This document shows, one piece after another, positions 31,390 to 40,926 of a stretch of DNA of 64,000 nt. Positions within the stretch are counted from its first letter, which is position 1. Every line of letters starts with the position of its first letter. The stretch is from Kribbella sandramycini. Its GTDB lineage: Bacteria > Actinomycetota > Actinomycetes > Propionibacteriales > Kribbellaceae. The notes beneath the pieces were generated by a model. That model was given only the letters and a program-made list of their open reading frames with translations, was not told the DNA's origin and did no database searches. Position numbers and translations under genes: made by a program. The stretch lies in NCBI RefSeq assembly GCF_013131805.1, contig NZ_JABJRC010000004.1, positions 310,001 through 374,000 of the forward strand, read 5' to 3'.

Positions 31390-32747
31390 ATAATAAGGCG
31401 TTGATCCTCGCGCTGCTGGCGTTCGCGCAGCTGATCATCGCGATCGACTACACGATCGTGTTCGTCGCCGTCCCCGAGATCGGGCGGGAGCTCGGCTTCG
31501 CGCCGCACACCCTGCAGTGGGTGGTGAGCGCGTACGCCGTCCCGTTCGGCGGGCTGCTGCTGCTCGGCGGGCGGATGTCCGATCTACTCGGCCGGCGGCG
31601 GATGTTCATCGCCGGGCTGTTGCTGTACGGCGTCTCGTCGCTCGCGGGTGGGCTCGCCACCGAGCCCTGGTTGCTGATCGCGGCCCGCGCCGTCCAAGGG
31701 TTCGGCGGCGCGATCCTCGCTCCGGCGGTGCTGTCCCTGATCGGCACGTTGTTTGCCGAGGGCAAGGAACGGAACCGCGCGTTCTCCGTCTGGGGTGCGG
31801 CCGGGGGCTCCGGGATGGCGCTCGGCTCGCTGCTCGGCGGCGTCCTGACGGAGTCCTTCGGCTGGGCCGCGGTGTTCACCGTCAACGTGCCGCTCGCGGC
31901 GATCGGTGTCGCGGCGGCGGTGATTCTGCTTCCGCGGGTGGAGGGTGCGCGGCGTCGGCGCCGGTTCGACGTACCGGGTGCGGTGACCGGTACGTCGGGG
32001 ATCACGGCGATCGTGTTCGCACTCGTCCAGGGCCCTGCGACCGGGTGGAGTCCGACGAGTCTGGTCGCGGCTGTGGGCGGCGTCGTACTGCTCGCGGCGT
32101 TCGTCCGGATCGAGCAGCAGTCCGCGGATCCCCTGCTGCCGTTGGGTTTGCCGGCCCAGCGCAGCCTTCGCACCGGCGTCGTCGTCATCACCTTGTTCGC
32201 CGCGACACTCGGCCCGCTGCTCTATTTCGAGACCGTCTACTTCCAGGACATCCACGGCTACACCGCCCTGCAGACCGGCCTCGCCTACCTGGTTCCGACC
32301 GTCGCCATTTTCCTCGGCGCCAACCTCGGCGGCCGGATCGCCACCCGGGCCGGGCTGCACCGCACCCTCGGCGCCAGCCTTGCCCTCGCCGCCGCCGGCG
32401 TCACCCTCCTCGGCCTCGCCCTGTCCGCCGATTCGTCGTACGCCGCCCTCGTCCCTGGCCTGCTCGTCCTCGGCCTCGGCCAAGGCAGCGCCTTCACCAC
32501 CATGTACGCCGCCGCCTCCACCGGCGTCCCCGCCGAACACCAAGGCATCGGCTCCGGCCTCGCCTCCACCGGCCAGCAAGTCGGCAACGCCGTCGGCCTG
32601 GCCGTCCTGGTAGCCATCGCCAACCAACCCGCCAACCCCACCACCGGCATCCGCCTAGCCGTCTTCCTCACCGCGGCCGGCGTCATCCTCACCGCCCTGC
32701 TAGCCCTGACCGCCGCCCGCCGCACCCCAACCCCAGTCACCGTCTGA
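31377..32747 (+). CDS. MFS transporter (DHA2-type drug efflux)
   Basis: 456-residue major facilitator with about 14 membrane helices. Helix 1 is ALLAFAQLIIAIDYTIVFVA, with the conserved D of DHA2 pumps. Motif A lies in GGRMSDLLGRRRMFIAGL, motif C-like in GSGMALGSLLGGVLTESFGW. Ribosome site AGGAAG (31362-31367) supports ATG 31377. Probably exports a toxic compound sensed through the upstream Rrf2 regulator. The cupin gene begins 10 bases after its stop. Confidence 0.88.
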   Translation: MFNVHNKALILALLAFAQLIIAIDYTIVFVAVPEIGRELGFAPHTLQWVVSAYAVPFGGLLLLGGRMSDLLGRRRMFIAGLLLYGVSSLAGGLATEPWLLIAARAVQGFGGAILAPAVLSLIGTLFAEGKERNRAFSVWGAAGGSGMALGSLLGGVLTESFGWAAVFTVNVPLAAIGVAAAVILLPRVEGARRRRRFDVPGAVTGTSGITAIVFALVQGPATGWSPTSLVAAVGGVVLLAAFVRIEQQSADPLLPLGLPAQRSLRTGVVVITLFAATLGPLLYFETVYFQDIHGYTALQTGLAYLVPTVAIFLGANLGGRIATRAGLHRTLGASLALAAAGVTLLGLALSADSSYAALVPGLLVLGLGQGSAFTTMYAAASTGVPAEHQGIGSGLASTGQQVGNAVGLAVLVAIANQPANPTTGIRLAVFLTAAGVILTALLALTAARRTPTPVTV

Positions 32748-32757
32748 GGAGCCCCAC

Positions 32758-33213
32758 ATGACCATCCACATCTCCACCGCCAGCGCCGAGCACCTCCCCA
32801 CCGCCGGCATCACCCTCCTGGCCGACGTCGCCGACACCAATGGCCACCTCACCAGCCACCGCTCGACCTTCACCCCCGGCACCGAAGGCGCTCCCCCGCA
32901 CCTCCACCAGCACGCCGGCGAACTCTTCTACGTCCTCTCCGGCACCCTCAGAGTCCTCACCGGCGAAACCCTCACCACCCTGCAAATCAACGACTTCCTC
33001 TTCGTCCCGCCCAACACCCCGCACGCCTTCGAAGCCCTCGGCCCCACCCCCGCCGAAGTCCTCTTCGTCCTCACCCAAGCCAAACCCCGCTTCGGCTACT
33101 ACCGCCTCCTCGAATCCGCCTACCAAGGCCGATCCACCTGGTCCGACGTAGCCGCCACCAGCACCCACTACGACAACCACTACGTCGAAAGCCCCGTCTG
33201 GCTCAACCGCTGA
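32758..33213 (+). CDS. Cupin-domain protein (quercetinase-like)
   Basis: 151-residue single-domain cupin. Metal site: PPHLHQHAGELFYVLSG (two histidines and a glutamate) and the later histidine in PPNTPHAFEAL. The C-terminal ~45 residues (PRFGYYRLLESAYQGRSTWS) are an added helical part. Likely a dioxygenase or isomerase acting on a small aromatic compound. Its pairing with an efflux pump suggests a role in disposing of the same compound. Confidence 0.82.
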   Translation: MTIHISTASAEHLPTAGITLLADVADTNGHLTSHRSTFTPGTEGAPPHLHQHAGELFYVLSGTLRVLTGETLTTLQINDFLFVPPNTPHAFEALGPTPAEVLFVLTQAKPRFGYYRLLESAYQGRSTWSDVAATSTHYDNHYVESPVWLNR

Positions 33214-33218
33214 ACAAC

Positions 33219-33252
33219 AAACGCCCGGCAGGTCTTACCTGGCCGGGCGTTT
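33219..33252. terminator. Two-way terminator between cupin and polyprenyl synthase genes
   Basis: An inverted repeat: AACGCCCGGC-AGGT, loop CTT, ACCT-GGCCGGGCGTT, with one bulged G. There is an A run on the left and TTT on the right, so it can serve both the cupin gene (plus) and the complex I operon (minus), which converge here. Confidence 0.85.
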
Positions 33253-33267
33253 CGACGTGTGGTGCGA

Positions 33268-34290
33268 CTAGACCGAGCGGGCTACTACGAGGTCGCAGAG
33301 GGAGTCGAGGGCTTGGCGGGCGGGGGTGTCGGGGAGGGGGGCGAGGAGGCGGCGGGCGTCGGCGGCGCGGCGGCGGACGTCGTCCTCGGCTTGGGTGAAG
33401 GCGGGGTGGGCGCGGAGGAGGTCGAGGGTTTCGGCTAGGCGGGTGTCGTCGGAGAGGTCCGAGTCGAGGAGCTCCAGGAGCCGGGCGTCGTCGGGGTTGG
33501 TGGGGTCGGCCTGGGCGCGGAAGATCAGGACCGGGAGGGTCGGGACGCCTTCGCGGAGGTCGGTGCCGGGGGTCTTGCCGGACTGGCCGGAGTCGCCGGC
33601 GATGTCGAGGATGTCGTCGGCGAGCTGGAAGGCGACGCCGATCTCCTCGCCGAAGGCGCGCAGCGACTCCTGGATCTCGGCGGAGGCGCCGGCGAAGCGG
33701 GCACCGAAGAGGGCGGACGTCGCGATCAGCGAGCCGGTCTTGTCGGCGACCACCGAGAGGTAGTGCTTGAGCGGGTCCTGACCCTCGCCGACGCCGAGGG
33801 TCTCGCGGATCTGGCCCTCGACCAGCCGGCCGAAGGTGCGGGCCTGGATGCGGACCGCCTCCGGGCCGAGGTCGGCGACCAGGTCGGACGCGCGGGCGAA
33901 CAACCAGTCACCGGACAGGATGGCGACCGAGTTGTCGTAGCGGGCGTTCGCGGTGGCCGAGCCGCGGCGCAGCGCGGCCTCGTCCATCACGTCGTCGTGG
34001 TGCAGCGTCGCGACGTGGGTCAGCTCGACCACCACCGCGGACTTCACCACCTCGTCGGACGCCGGACGGTCGCCGAACTCCGACGAGATCAGCACCAGCA
34101 GCGGCCGGAACCGCTTGCCGCCGGCCACCATGACGTGCTGGGCGGCGGCGGTGACGAACGGCGCCTCGGACTCGGTGGAGTCGCGCAGCGCCTGCTCGAC
34201 CACCTCGAGCCCAGCGCGAACCCGGGCTTCGAGCGCCGCATCGGCGAACGCGAAGCCGAGGCTCTCGGCCGGCAGCGGAGTCGGACTCAA
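33268..34290 (-). CDS. Polyprenyl diphosphate synthase for the menaquinone side chain
   Basis: 340-residue trans-isoprenyl diphosphate synthase. The first aspartate-rich motif is HHDDVMDEAALRRGS, the second QLADDILDIAGD, with GGKRFRPLLVL upstream and KTGSLIATSALFGA in between. It resembles heptaprenyl/GrcC-type enzymes that make C35-C50 chains. TTG 34290 overlaps the nuoN stop, so it is the last gene of the complex I operon: the enzyme for the quinone tail is made together with the complex that reduces the quinone. Chain length cannot be read securely. Confidence 0.88.
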   Translation of the reverse strand: MSPTPLPAESLGFAFADAALEARVRAGLEVVEQALRDSTESEAPFVTAAAQHVMVAGGKRFRPLLVLISSEFGDRPASDEVVKSAVVVELTHVATLHHDDVMDEAALRRGSATANARYDNSVAILSGDWLFARASDLVADLGPEAVRIQARTFGRLVEGQIRETLGVGEGQDPLKHYLSVVADKTGSLIATSALFGARFAGASAEIQESLRAFGEEIGVAFQLADDILDIAGDSGQSGKTPGTDLREGVPTLPVLIFRAQADPTNPDDARLLELLDSDLSDDTRLAETLDLLRAHPAFTQAEDDVRRRAADARRLLAPLPDTPARQALDSLCDLVVARSV

Positions 34291-35876
34291 CGGATGAACT
34301 CACCCGCGCGGGCCGCCAGCTCGAGCACCGGTCCGGGGACCAGGCCGAGAATCACGGTGGCGGCGAGACCGAGGGCAACCGCGGTCGTGGTCTGCCAGCC
34401 CGGCAGCACCACGTCGGGCGCGTCGGTGGGCAGGTCCGAGAAGAACATCAGCACGATCACGCGGACGTAGAAGAACGCGGCGATCAGGCTGGACAGCACC
34501 GCGACGACGACCAGCGGCCACGCGCCACCCGTCCACGCCGCGCTGAACACGGCCCACTTGCCGGTGAAGCCCGCGGTCAGCGGAATCCCGGCGAAGGACA
34601 GCAGGAAGAACGCGAAGATCCCGGCCAGCAGCGGCGACTTCTTGCCCAGCCCGGCCCAGCGGGACAGGTGGGTGGCCTCGCCGCCGGCGTCCCGGACCAG
34701 GGTGACGACCGCGAAGGCGCCGATGGTCGAGAAGCCGTAGGTGACCAGGTAGAAGAGCACCGCCTGGGTCGAGGTGACGCCGTTGGTGACGCCGCTCCCG
34801 GCCTGCGCCAGCCCGACGAACGCGGTCAGCAGGAAGCCTGCGTGCGCGATCGAGGAGTAGGCCAGCATCCGCTTCACGTCGGTCTGGGTGATCGCGACGA
34901 TCGAGCCGACCACCATGGTGAGGATCGCGACGACCCACATCATCGGCGCCCAGTCCCAGCGGGTGCCGCCGAGGGCGACGTAGAAGACGCGCATCAGCCC
35001 GATGAACGCGGCGATCTTGGTGCAGGCCGCCATGAAACCGGTGACCGGCGTCGGGGCGCCCTGGTAGACGTCCGGCGTCCAGGAGTGGAACGGCACCGCG
35101 CCGACCTTGAACAGCAGGCCGACCGCGATCAGGCCCGTCCCGGCCAACAGGATCGCGTCGCCGCCGGTCTGGGTCTGCAGCGCGTCGGCGATCCCGCCGA
35201 GCGACATCGTGCCGGCGTAGCCGTAGAGCAGCGCGATCCCGAACAGCAGGAACGCGGAGGCGAAGGCGCCGAGCAGGAAGTACTTCATCGCGGCTTCCTG
35301 CGAGATCAGCCGGCGACGGCGCGCCAGCCCGCAGAGCAGGTACAGCGGCAGCGAGAAGACCTCGAGCGCGACGAACAGCACCAGCAGGTCGTTGGCCGAG
35401 GCGAACAGCATCATGCCGCCGACCGCGAACAGCGTCAGCGGGAAGATCTCGGTGTGCTCCAGCCGGGCCGCCGTGCCTTCGCGCTCGGCCTCGGACCCCG
35501 GTACGGCGGCCGCCTGGCCGGCGAACGCGGACAGCCCGCCGTCGAGCGACCGCTCGGCGAACAGCAGCACGCTGACCAGCGTCAGCGCCAGCAGGATCAG
35601 CCAGGTGAACAGCGCCGGGCCGTCGACCGAGATCGCGCCCAGCGCCGCGACCAGCTCTTTCTCGTCGGCGATCAGGAAACCGGTCAGCACGCCGGCGACG
35701 ATGATCGCCACCAGTGTGATCGCGAGCTGGACCAGGTGCCGCCAGGCCCGCGGCAGGAACGCCTCGGCGATGACGCCGACACAGGCCGCGCCGAACACGA
35801 CGAGCAACGGCATCAGCTCGTTGTACTCGATCTTCGGCGCCACGAAGTCCGCCGAAGGCAGGATCAGGCCGATCAC
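34287..35876 (-). CDS. nuoN: NADH-quinone oxidoreductase subunit N
   Basis: Antiporter-like membrane subunit, 529 residues. Core family parts: FLLGAFASAFLLFGIALLYG, LFKVGAVPFHSWTPDVYQGA, PTPVTGFMAACTKIAAFIGL and MLAYSSIAHAGFLL. An insertion near residues 115-140 (RSLDGGLSAFAGQAAAVPGS and on) is typical of actinobacterial NuoN. GTG start overlaps the nuoM stop. Part of the complete operon nuoA-N. Confidence 0.96.
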   Translation of the reverse strand: MIGLILPSADFVAPKIEYNELMPLLVVFGAACVGVIAEAFLPRAWRHLVQLAITLVAIIVAGVLTGFLIADEKELVAALGAISVDGPALFTWLILLALTLVSVLLFAERSLDGGLSAFAGQAAAVPGSEAEREGTAARLEHTEIFPLTLFAVGGMMLFASANDLLVLFVALEVFSLPLYLLCGLARRRRLISQEAAMKYFLLGAFASAFLLFGIALLYGYAGTMSLGGIADALQTQTGGDAILLAGTGLIAVGLLFKVGAVPFHSWTPDVYQGAPTPVTGFMAACTKIAAFIGLMRVFYVALGGTRWDWAPMMWVVAILTMVVGSIVAITQTDVKRMLAYSSIAHAGFLLTAFVGLAQAGSGVTNGVTSTQAVLFYLVTYGFSTIGAFAVVTLVRDAGGEATHLSRWAGLGKKSPLLAGIFAFFLLSFAGIPLTAGFTGKWAVFSAAWTGGAWPLVVVAVLSSLIAAFFYVRVIVLMFFSDLPTDAPDVVLPGWQTTTAVALGLAATVILGLVPGPVLELAARAGEFIR

Positions 35877-37396
35877 TTCTGTCCCTCCGTCACGGGGATC
35901 TGCGGAGCCTTGTCAGTGACACCGACACGCTGCATGGTCGACTCGACCGCGGGTTTGATGATGTCGACCACCGGCTTCGGGAAGATCCCGAGCCCGATGA
36001 TCAGGACCACCAGCGGGACGATCGCGAAGATCTCCCGCTTGTTCAGGTCCGTGAGCTTCTCGATGCCTTCGCGGACCGGGCCGGTCATCGTGCGCTGGTA
36101 CATCAGCAGGATGTAGAGCGCGGCCAGCACGATACCGACGACCGCGATCACCGCGATCACCTTGTGCTTGCTGAAGACGCCGGCCAGCACCATGAACTCG
36201 GAGATGAACGGCGACAACCCGGGCAGCGCGAGACTGGACAGACCGGCGAACAGGAAGGTGCCGGCCAGCACCGGGGCCACCTTCTCGACGCCGCCGTAGT
36301 CCGCGATCCGGGCCGAGCCGCGCCGCGAGATCAGGTACCCGGCGACCAGGAACAGCGCCGCCGTGGAGAGCCCGTGGTTGAACATGTACAGCGTCGACCC
36401 GACCAGGCCCTGCGACGTCAGCGCGAAGATACCCATCACGATGAAGCCGAAGTGCGAGATCGAGGTGTACGCGATCAGCCGCTTGATGTCGGTCTGGCCG
36501 ATCGCGAGCAGCGCGCCGTACAGGACCGAGATCAGCGCCAGCACCAGGACCACCGGGGTGGCCCACTCGGACGCGTTCGGGAACAGGCCCAGGCAGAACC
36601 GGATCATCCCGAAGGTGCCGATCTTGTCCAGGATGCCGACCAGCAGCACCGAGGTGCCCGGCGTCGCCTCACCGGCGGCGTCCGGCAGCCAGGTGTGGAA
36701 CGGCACCATCGGCGCCTTCACCGCGAAGGCGAAGAAGAAGCCGAGGAACAGCCAGCGCTCGGTGTTCTCGCTCATGTCCAGCTTGACCAGGTCGGTCAGC
36801 AGGTACGACGGGTCGCCCGCACGCGCCGAGAGCACGTACAGCCCGACCACCGAGGCCAGCATCAGCAGGCCGCCGAGCAGCGAGTAGAGCAGGAACTTCA
36901 CCGCGGCGTACGAACGCTGCGCCCCGCCGAAGCCGCCGATCAGGAAGTACATCGGGATCAGCGTGGCCTCGAACAGCACGTAGAAGAGGAACACGTCGGT
37001 CGCGGCGAAGACACCGATCGACAGCGCCTCCAGCGCCAGGATCCAGGCGAAGAACGACTTCGACGACCAGCGGCCGTTGTCCGCGTCGTTCCAGGAGGCG
37101 ATGATCACGATCGGCGTCAGCAGCGCGGTCAGCACCACCAGGACGACGCCGACGCCGTCCAGCCCGAGGGCGTAGTTCGCGCCGAAGGCCTTGATCCAGG
37201 TGTGCGACTCGGCGTACTTCTCAGCGCCGTCCTGGTGGTAGCCGACGGCGACGATCGCCGTCAGCACCAGGGTCACCAGCGAGAACGCGAGCGCGACCTG
37301 CTTGGCCACCAGGGCCTTCGCCTTCGGCACCAGCATCGTCGCCAGTGCGCCCACGAAGGGCAGCAGCAGTAAGAGGGTCAGCCAACCGATTTTCAC
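35873..37396 (-). CDS. nuoM: NADH-quinone oxidoreductase subunit M
   Basis: Antiporter-like proton-pumping subunit, 507 residues. Conserved helices: LFYVLFEATLIPMYFLIGGF (glutamate of helix 5), FAFAVKAPMVPFHTWLPDAA (lysine of helix 7) and LIAYTSISHFGFIVMGIFAL. GTG 37396 lies in the nuoL stop (GTGA). Confidence 0.97.
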   Translation of the reverse strand: MKIGWLTLLLLLPFVGALATMLVPKAKALVAKQVALAFSLVTLVLTAIVAVGYHQDGAEKYAESHTWIKAFGANYALGLDGVGVVLVVLTALLTPIVIIASWNDADNGRWSSKSFFAWILALEALSIGVFAATDVFLFYVLFEATLIPMYFLIGGFGGAQRSYAAVKFLLYSLLGGLLMLASVVGLYVLSARAGDPSYLLTDLVKLDMSENTERWLFLGFFFAFAVKAPMVPFHTWLPDAAGEATPGTSVLLVGILDKIGTFGMIRFCLGLFPNASEWATPVVLVLALISVLYGALLAIGQTDIKRLIAYTSISHFGFIVMGIFALTSQGLVGSTLYMFNHGLSTAALFLVAGYLISRRGSARIADYGGVEKVAPVLAGTFLFAGLSSLALPGLSPFISEFMVLAGVFSKHKVIAVIAVVGIVLAALYILLMYQRTMTGPVREGIEKLTDLNKREIFAIVPLVVLIIGLGIFPKPVVDIIKPAVESTMQRVGVTDKAPQIPVTEGQK

Positions 37397-39261
37397 GACA
37401 ACCTCACCGCGAGGAGGGCGACGACCACGAATGCGGCGCCGAAGACCATGCTGAGTGCGTAGGAACGGACGAAGCCCGTCTGGAACCGGCGCAGCCGGCC
37501 GGACAGCCCACCGAACAGTGCGGCCAGCCCGTTCACCAGGCCGTCCACACCGCGGTTGTCGAGCCAGACCAGCGTCCGGGTGAGGTACTGGCCCGGGCGC
37601 ATCAGGACCGCCTCGTTGAGCGCGTCGCCGTACAGGTCACGACGCGCCAGGACCGTGAGCGGCGAGCCGGCCGGAGCCTCCCGCGGGATGTCCCGCCGGT
37701 ACTTGGCCACCGCGATCACGATGCCGACGGCAACCACCGCGAGCGTGATCAGCGTCATCACGATGATCGGCAGCGGCGGGTGGTGCTCCTCGTGCGCGCC
37801 GACGACCGGCTCCAGCCAGTGCTCCAGCCAGCCGCCGAGGGCCAGGACGCCGCCGACCAGCGAGAGCAGCGCCAGGATGACCAGCGGCACCGTCATCACC
37901 TTCGGCGACTCGTGCGGGTGCACGTCCTTCTCCCAGCGCTTCTCGCCGAGGAACGTCATCAGCATCACCCGCGTCATGTAGAACGCGGTGATCCCGGCGC
38001 CGAGCAGCGTGCACAGACCGATCACCAGGTTGTCCGCGAACGCGGCCTCGATGATCTTGTCCTTGCTGAAGAAGCCCGAGAACGGCGGGATGCCGAGGAT
38101 CGCCAGGTAGCCGAAGGCGAAGGTGACGAAGGTGATCTTCATCGGCGTCCGCAGGGCGCCGTAGTGGCGCATGTTCACGTCGTCGTTCATCCCGTGCATG
38201 ACGGAACCGGCGCCGAGGAACATGTTGGCCTTGAAGAAACCGTGCGTGATCAGGTGGAAGATCGCGAACACGTACCCGGCCGGGCCGAGACCGGCGGCCA
38301 GCATCATGTAGCCGATCTGACTCATCGTGGAGCCGGCCAGCGCCTTCTTGATGTCGTCCTTGGCGGTACCGATGATCGCGCCGGCGAGCGCGGTGACGGT
38401 ACCGACGATGACGACCGCCGTGGAGGCCGCCTCGCTCTGCTCGAAGATCGCGTGCGAGCGGACCACCAGGTAGACGCCCGCGGTGACCATCGTCGCCGCG
38501 TGGATCAGCGCCGACACCGGGGTCGGGCCCTCCATCGCGTCCAGCAGCCAGGACTGCAGCGGCACCTGCGCGGACTTACCGCAGGCGGCCAGCAGCAGCA
38601 TCAGGCCGACCAGCGTCGCCCAGGTGTGGCTCATCGACTCGGCGCCGGCGTTCACACTGACGAACGCCGAGGAGCCGAACAGGGCCCACATGCTCATCAC
38701 GGCGAGCGAGAGGCCGATGTCGCCGACCCGGTTCACCACGAAGGCCTTCTTGGCGGCGACCGCCGCGGAGTCCTTGTGCTGCCAGAAGCCGATCAGCAGG
38801 TACGACGCCAGACCGACGCCCTCCCAGCCGACGAAGACCAGCAGGTAGTCGGCGGACAGCACCAGCAGCAGCATCGCCGCGACGAACAGGTTCAGGTACG
38901 CGAAGAAGCGGCGCCGCCGCGGGTCGTGCTCCATGTAGCCGATCGAGTAGATGTGGATCAGCGAACCCACACCGGTGATCAGCAGCACGAACAGGATCGA
39001 CAGCGGGTCGATCAGCAGGGTGAAGTCGACCTTCACGCTGCCGACCTGGAACCACTCGAACAGGCGGACCGTCTCGGACCGCTCCTCGCCGTGGTGGCCC
39101 TGCATCTGGACGAACAGCAGGACGCCGCAGACGAATGCGGCCAGCGAGGCGGCAGTGCCGAGCAGGTGACCCCACGCGTTGGTGGCCTTGCCACCGAGCA
39201 GCAGGATCGCCGCAGACACCGCCGGGATCGCGACCAGCAGCCACGTCAGCTCATGACTCAT
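37393..39261 (-). CDS. nuoL: NADH-quinone oxidoreductase subunit L
   Basis: Antiporter-like subunit with the long lateral helix, 622 residues. Hallmarks: IHIYSIGYMEHDPRRRRFFA, VFVGWEGVGLASYLLIGFW, AKKAFVVNRVGDIGLSLAVM, SAQVPLQSWLLDAMEGPTPV and ALIHAATMVTAGVYLV. The C-terminal helix ends RSYALSMVFGAAFVVVALLA. It diverges strongly from the second NuoL at the left edge, so the two sets did not arise by recent duplication. Confidence 0.97.
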   Translation of the reverse strand: MSHELTWLLVAIPAVSAAILLLGGKATNAWGHLLGTAASLAAFVCGVLLFVQMQGHHGEERSETVRLFEWFQVGSVKVDFTLLIDPLSILFVLLITGVGSLIHIYSIGYMEHDPRRRRFFAYLNLFVAAMLLLVLSADYLLVFVGWEGVGLASYLLIGFWQHKDSAAVAAKKAFVVNRVGDIGLSLAVMSMWALFGSSAFVSVNAGAESMSHTWATLVGLMLLLAACGKSAQVPLQSWLLDAMEGPTPVSALIHAATMVTAGVYLVVRSHAIFEQSEAASTAVVIVGTVTALAGAIIGTAKDDIKKALAGSTMSQIGYMMLAAGLGPAGYVFAIFHLITHGFFKANMFLGAGSVMHGMNDDVNMRHYGALRTPMKITFVTFAFGYLAILGIPPFSGFFSKDKIIEAAFADNLVIGLCTLLGAGITAFYMTRVMLMTFLGEKRWEKDVHPHESPKVMTVPLVILALLSLVGGVLALGGWLEHWLEPVVGAHEEHHPPLPIIVMTLITLAVVAVGIVIAVAKYRRDIPREAPAGSPLTVLARRDLYGDALNEAVLMRPGQYLTRTLVWLDNRGVDGLVNGLAALFGGLSGRLRRFQTGFVRSYALSMVFGAAFVVVALLAVRLS

Positions 39262-39273
39262 CGGTTTCAGACC

Positions 39274-39573
39274 TCAGTACTTGAGCAGGTTGGCGTCGTC
39301 GACCGAGGCCGAGCGACGGGTGCGGAAGATGGCCATGATGATCGCCAGGCCGATCACGACCTCGGCCGCGGCCACCACCATCACGAAGAAGGCGGCGATC
39401 TGGCCGTCGAGGTTGCCGTGCTGGCGGGCGAACGTCACGAACGCGAGGTTGGTCGCGTTCAGCATCAGCTCGACGCACATGAACACGACGATGGCGTTCC
39501 GCCGGACCAGCACGCCCAGCGCGCCGATACTGAACAGGATCGCCGCGAGCACGATGTACGGCTCAGTCGTCAC
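39274..39573 (-). CDS. nuoK: NADH-quinone oxidoreductase subunit K
   Basis: 99-residue three-helix subunit with the two membrane glutamates (FMCVELMLNATNLAFVTF and VVAAAEVVIGLAIIMAIF). GTG 39573 lies 11 bases inside the nuoJ 3' end. A normal length for the family. Confidence 0.97.
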   Translation of the reverse strand: MTTEPYIVLAAILFSIGALGVLVRRNAIVVFMCVELMLNATNLAFVTFARQHGNLDGQIAAFFVMVVAAAEVVIGLAIIMAIFRTRRSASVDDANLLKY

Positions 39574-40375
39574 TGTTCTTCTCCTCCTTCAACACGTGGT
39601 CCTCGCCGTCGCTGATCTCGCGGACGGTTTCGACGTCTTCGCGCTCCTCGGCTTCGGGGAACACGGTGCCACGAGCCTGCAGGACGCGAGACACCGAGGT
39701 CGGCGCGATCGAGCCGTCCGGCAGCAGGGCCGGGGTGTCGACGGCGTTGTGCCGGGCCAGGACGCCGGGTGTCGGCAGCGGGCCGGGGTGGACCCCCTGC
39801 TCGGCGTACTTGCGCATCCGGTCCTCGGCGTGGTCGCGCTGGGTGCGCTTCTTGGTCAGCCGCTCGCGGTGCGCCAGCATCATCGCGCCGAGCGCCGCGG
39901 TGATCAGCAGCGCCGAGGTCACCTCGAAGACGAACACGTACTTGCCGAACAGCAGCTGCGCGATGCCCTTCGGGTTGCCGTCGGGCTGCGCGTCGGCCAG
40001 GCCGACCGGGTTGCCGTAGATCGCGTTCCCGACCGCGGCGACCAGCAGGACGCCGAAGCCCAGGAAGGCCAGGCCGGCCAGCAGCCGCTGACCGCGGATC
40101 GTCTCCACCAGCGAGTCCGAGGCGTCGACGCCGACCAGCATCAGCACGAACAGGAACAGCATCAGGATCGCGCCGGTGTAGACGATGATCTGGACCGCGA
40201 ACAGGAACGGCGCGTCGAGCGCGGCGTACTGGACGGCCAGGCAGACCATCACGGTGGCCAGCAGCAGCGCCGAGTGGACGGCCTTGCGGACCAGGATCAT
40301 CGCGATCCCGGCCAGCACCATCACCGGCGCCAGCATCCAGAACGCGACCTGCGGTCCGGTCACCAGGCTGATCAC
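39563..40375 (-). CDS. nuoJ: NADH-quinone oxidoreductase subunit J
   Basis: 270 residues. The first ~170 are the five-helix NuoJ core (FLFAVQIIVYTGAILMLFLF). The remaining ~100 form a soluble extension with a charged helix (HRERLTKKRTQRDHAEDRMR) and an acidic end, common in actinobacterial NuoJ and absent from the second copy. GTG 40375 overlaps the nuoI stop. Confidence 0.95.
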   Translation of the reverse strand: MISLVTGPQVAFWMLAPVMVLAGIAMILVRKAVHSALLLATVMVCLAVQYAALDAPFLFAVQIIVYTGAILMLFLFVLMLVGVDASDSLVETIRGQRLLAGLAFLGFGVLLVAAVGNAIYGNPVGLADAQPDGNPKGIAQLLFGKYVFVFEVTSALLITAALGAMMLAHRERLTKKRTQRDHAEDRMRKYAEQGVHPGPLPTPGVLARHNAVDTPALLPDGSIAPTSVSRVLQARGTVFPEAEEREDVETVREISDGEDHVLKEEKNSDD

Positions 40376-40926
40376 TTCTCGTCACCCCCAGGCGCTGCCG
40401 CCGCGCCGGTCAGGCCGCGGTAGTAGTCCTTCTCGGTGGCGCCCAGCTGCATCGCGTGCGGCGGCTCCTGCATGCCCGGGAGCATCGGGGCCAGCAGGTC
40501 CTTCTTCTCGTAGATCAGCGAGGCGCGGCTGGTGTCGGCCAGCTCGTACTCGTTGGTCATCGTGAGCGCCCGGGTCGGGCAGGCCTCGATGCACAGGCCG
40601 CAGAGGATGCAGCGCAGGTAGTTGATCTGGTAGACGCGGCCGTACCGCTCGCCGGGCGAGTAGCGGGCCGAATCGTCGCCGTCGACGTTGTCCGCGCCTT
40701 CGACGTAGATCGCGTCCGCCGGGCAGGCCCAGGCGCACAGCTCGCAGCCGACGCACTTCTCCAGACCGTCCGGCCAGCGGTTCAGCTGGTGGCGGCCGTG
40801 GAAGCGGGGCGCGGTCGGCTTCTTCTCGAACGGGTACTGCTCGGTGAAGACCTTGCGGAACATCGTCCGGAAGGTCACCCCGAACCCGGCTACCGGATCC
40901 CAGAGGGACTCTTTGACACTAGCCAC
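40372..40926 (-). CDS. nuoI: NADH-quinone oxidoreductase subunit I (2x[4Fe-4S])
   Basis: 184 residues from GTG 40926, chosen because it follows a GAGGAAGC ribosome site and gives the standard start (ASVKESLWDPVAGFGVTFRT). Two ferredoxin motifs: CVGCELCAWACP and CILCGLCIEACP. The loop between them is longer than in the second NuoI. It overlaps the nuoH 3' end by 8 bases. Confidence 0.95.
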   Translation of the reverse strand: MASVKESLWDPVAGFGVTFRTMFRKVFTEQYPFEKKPTAPRFHGRHQLNRWPDGLEKCVGCELCAWACPADAIYVEGADNVDGDDSARYSPGERYGRVYQINYLRCILCGLCIEACPTRALTMTNEYELADTSRASLIYEKKDLLAPMLPGMQEPPHAMQLGATEKDYYRGLTGAAAAPGGDEK

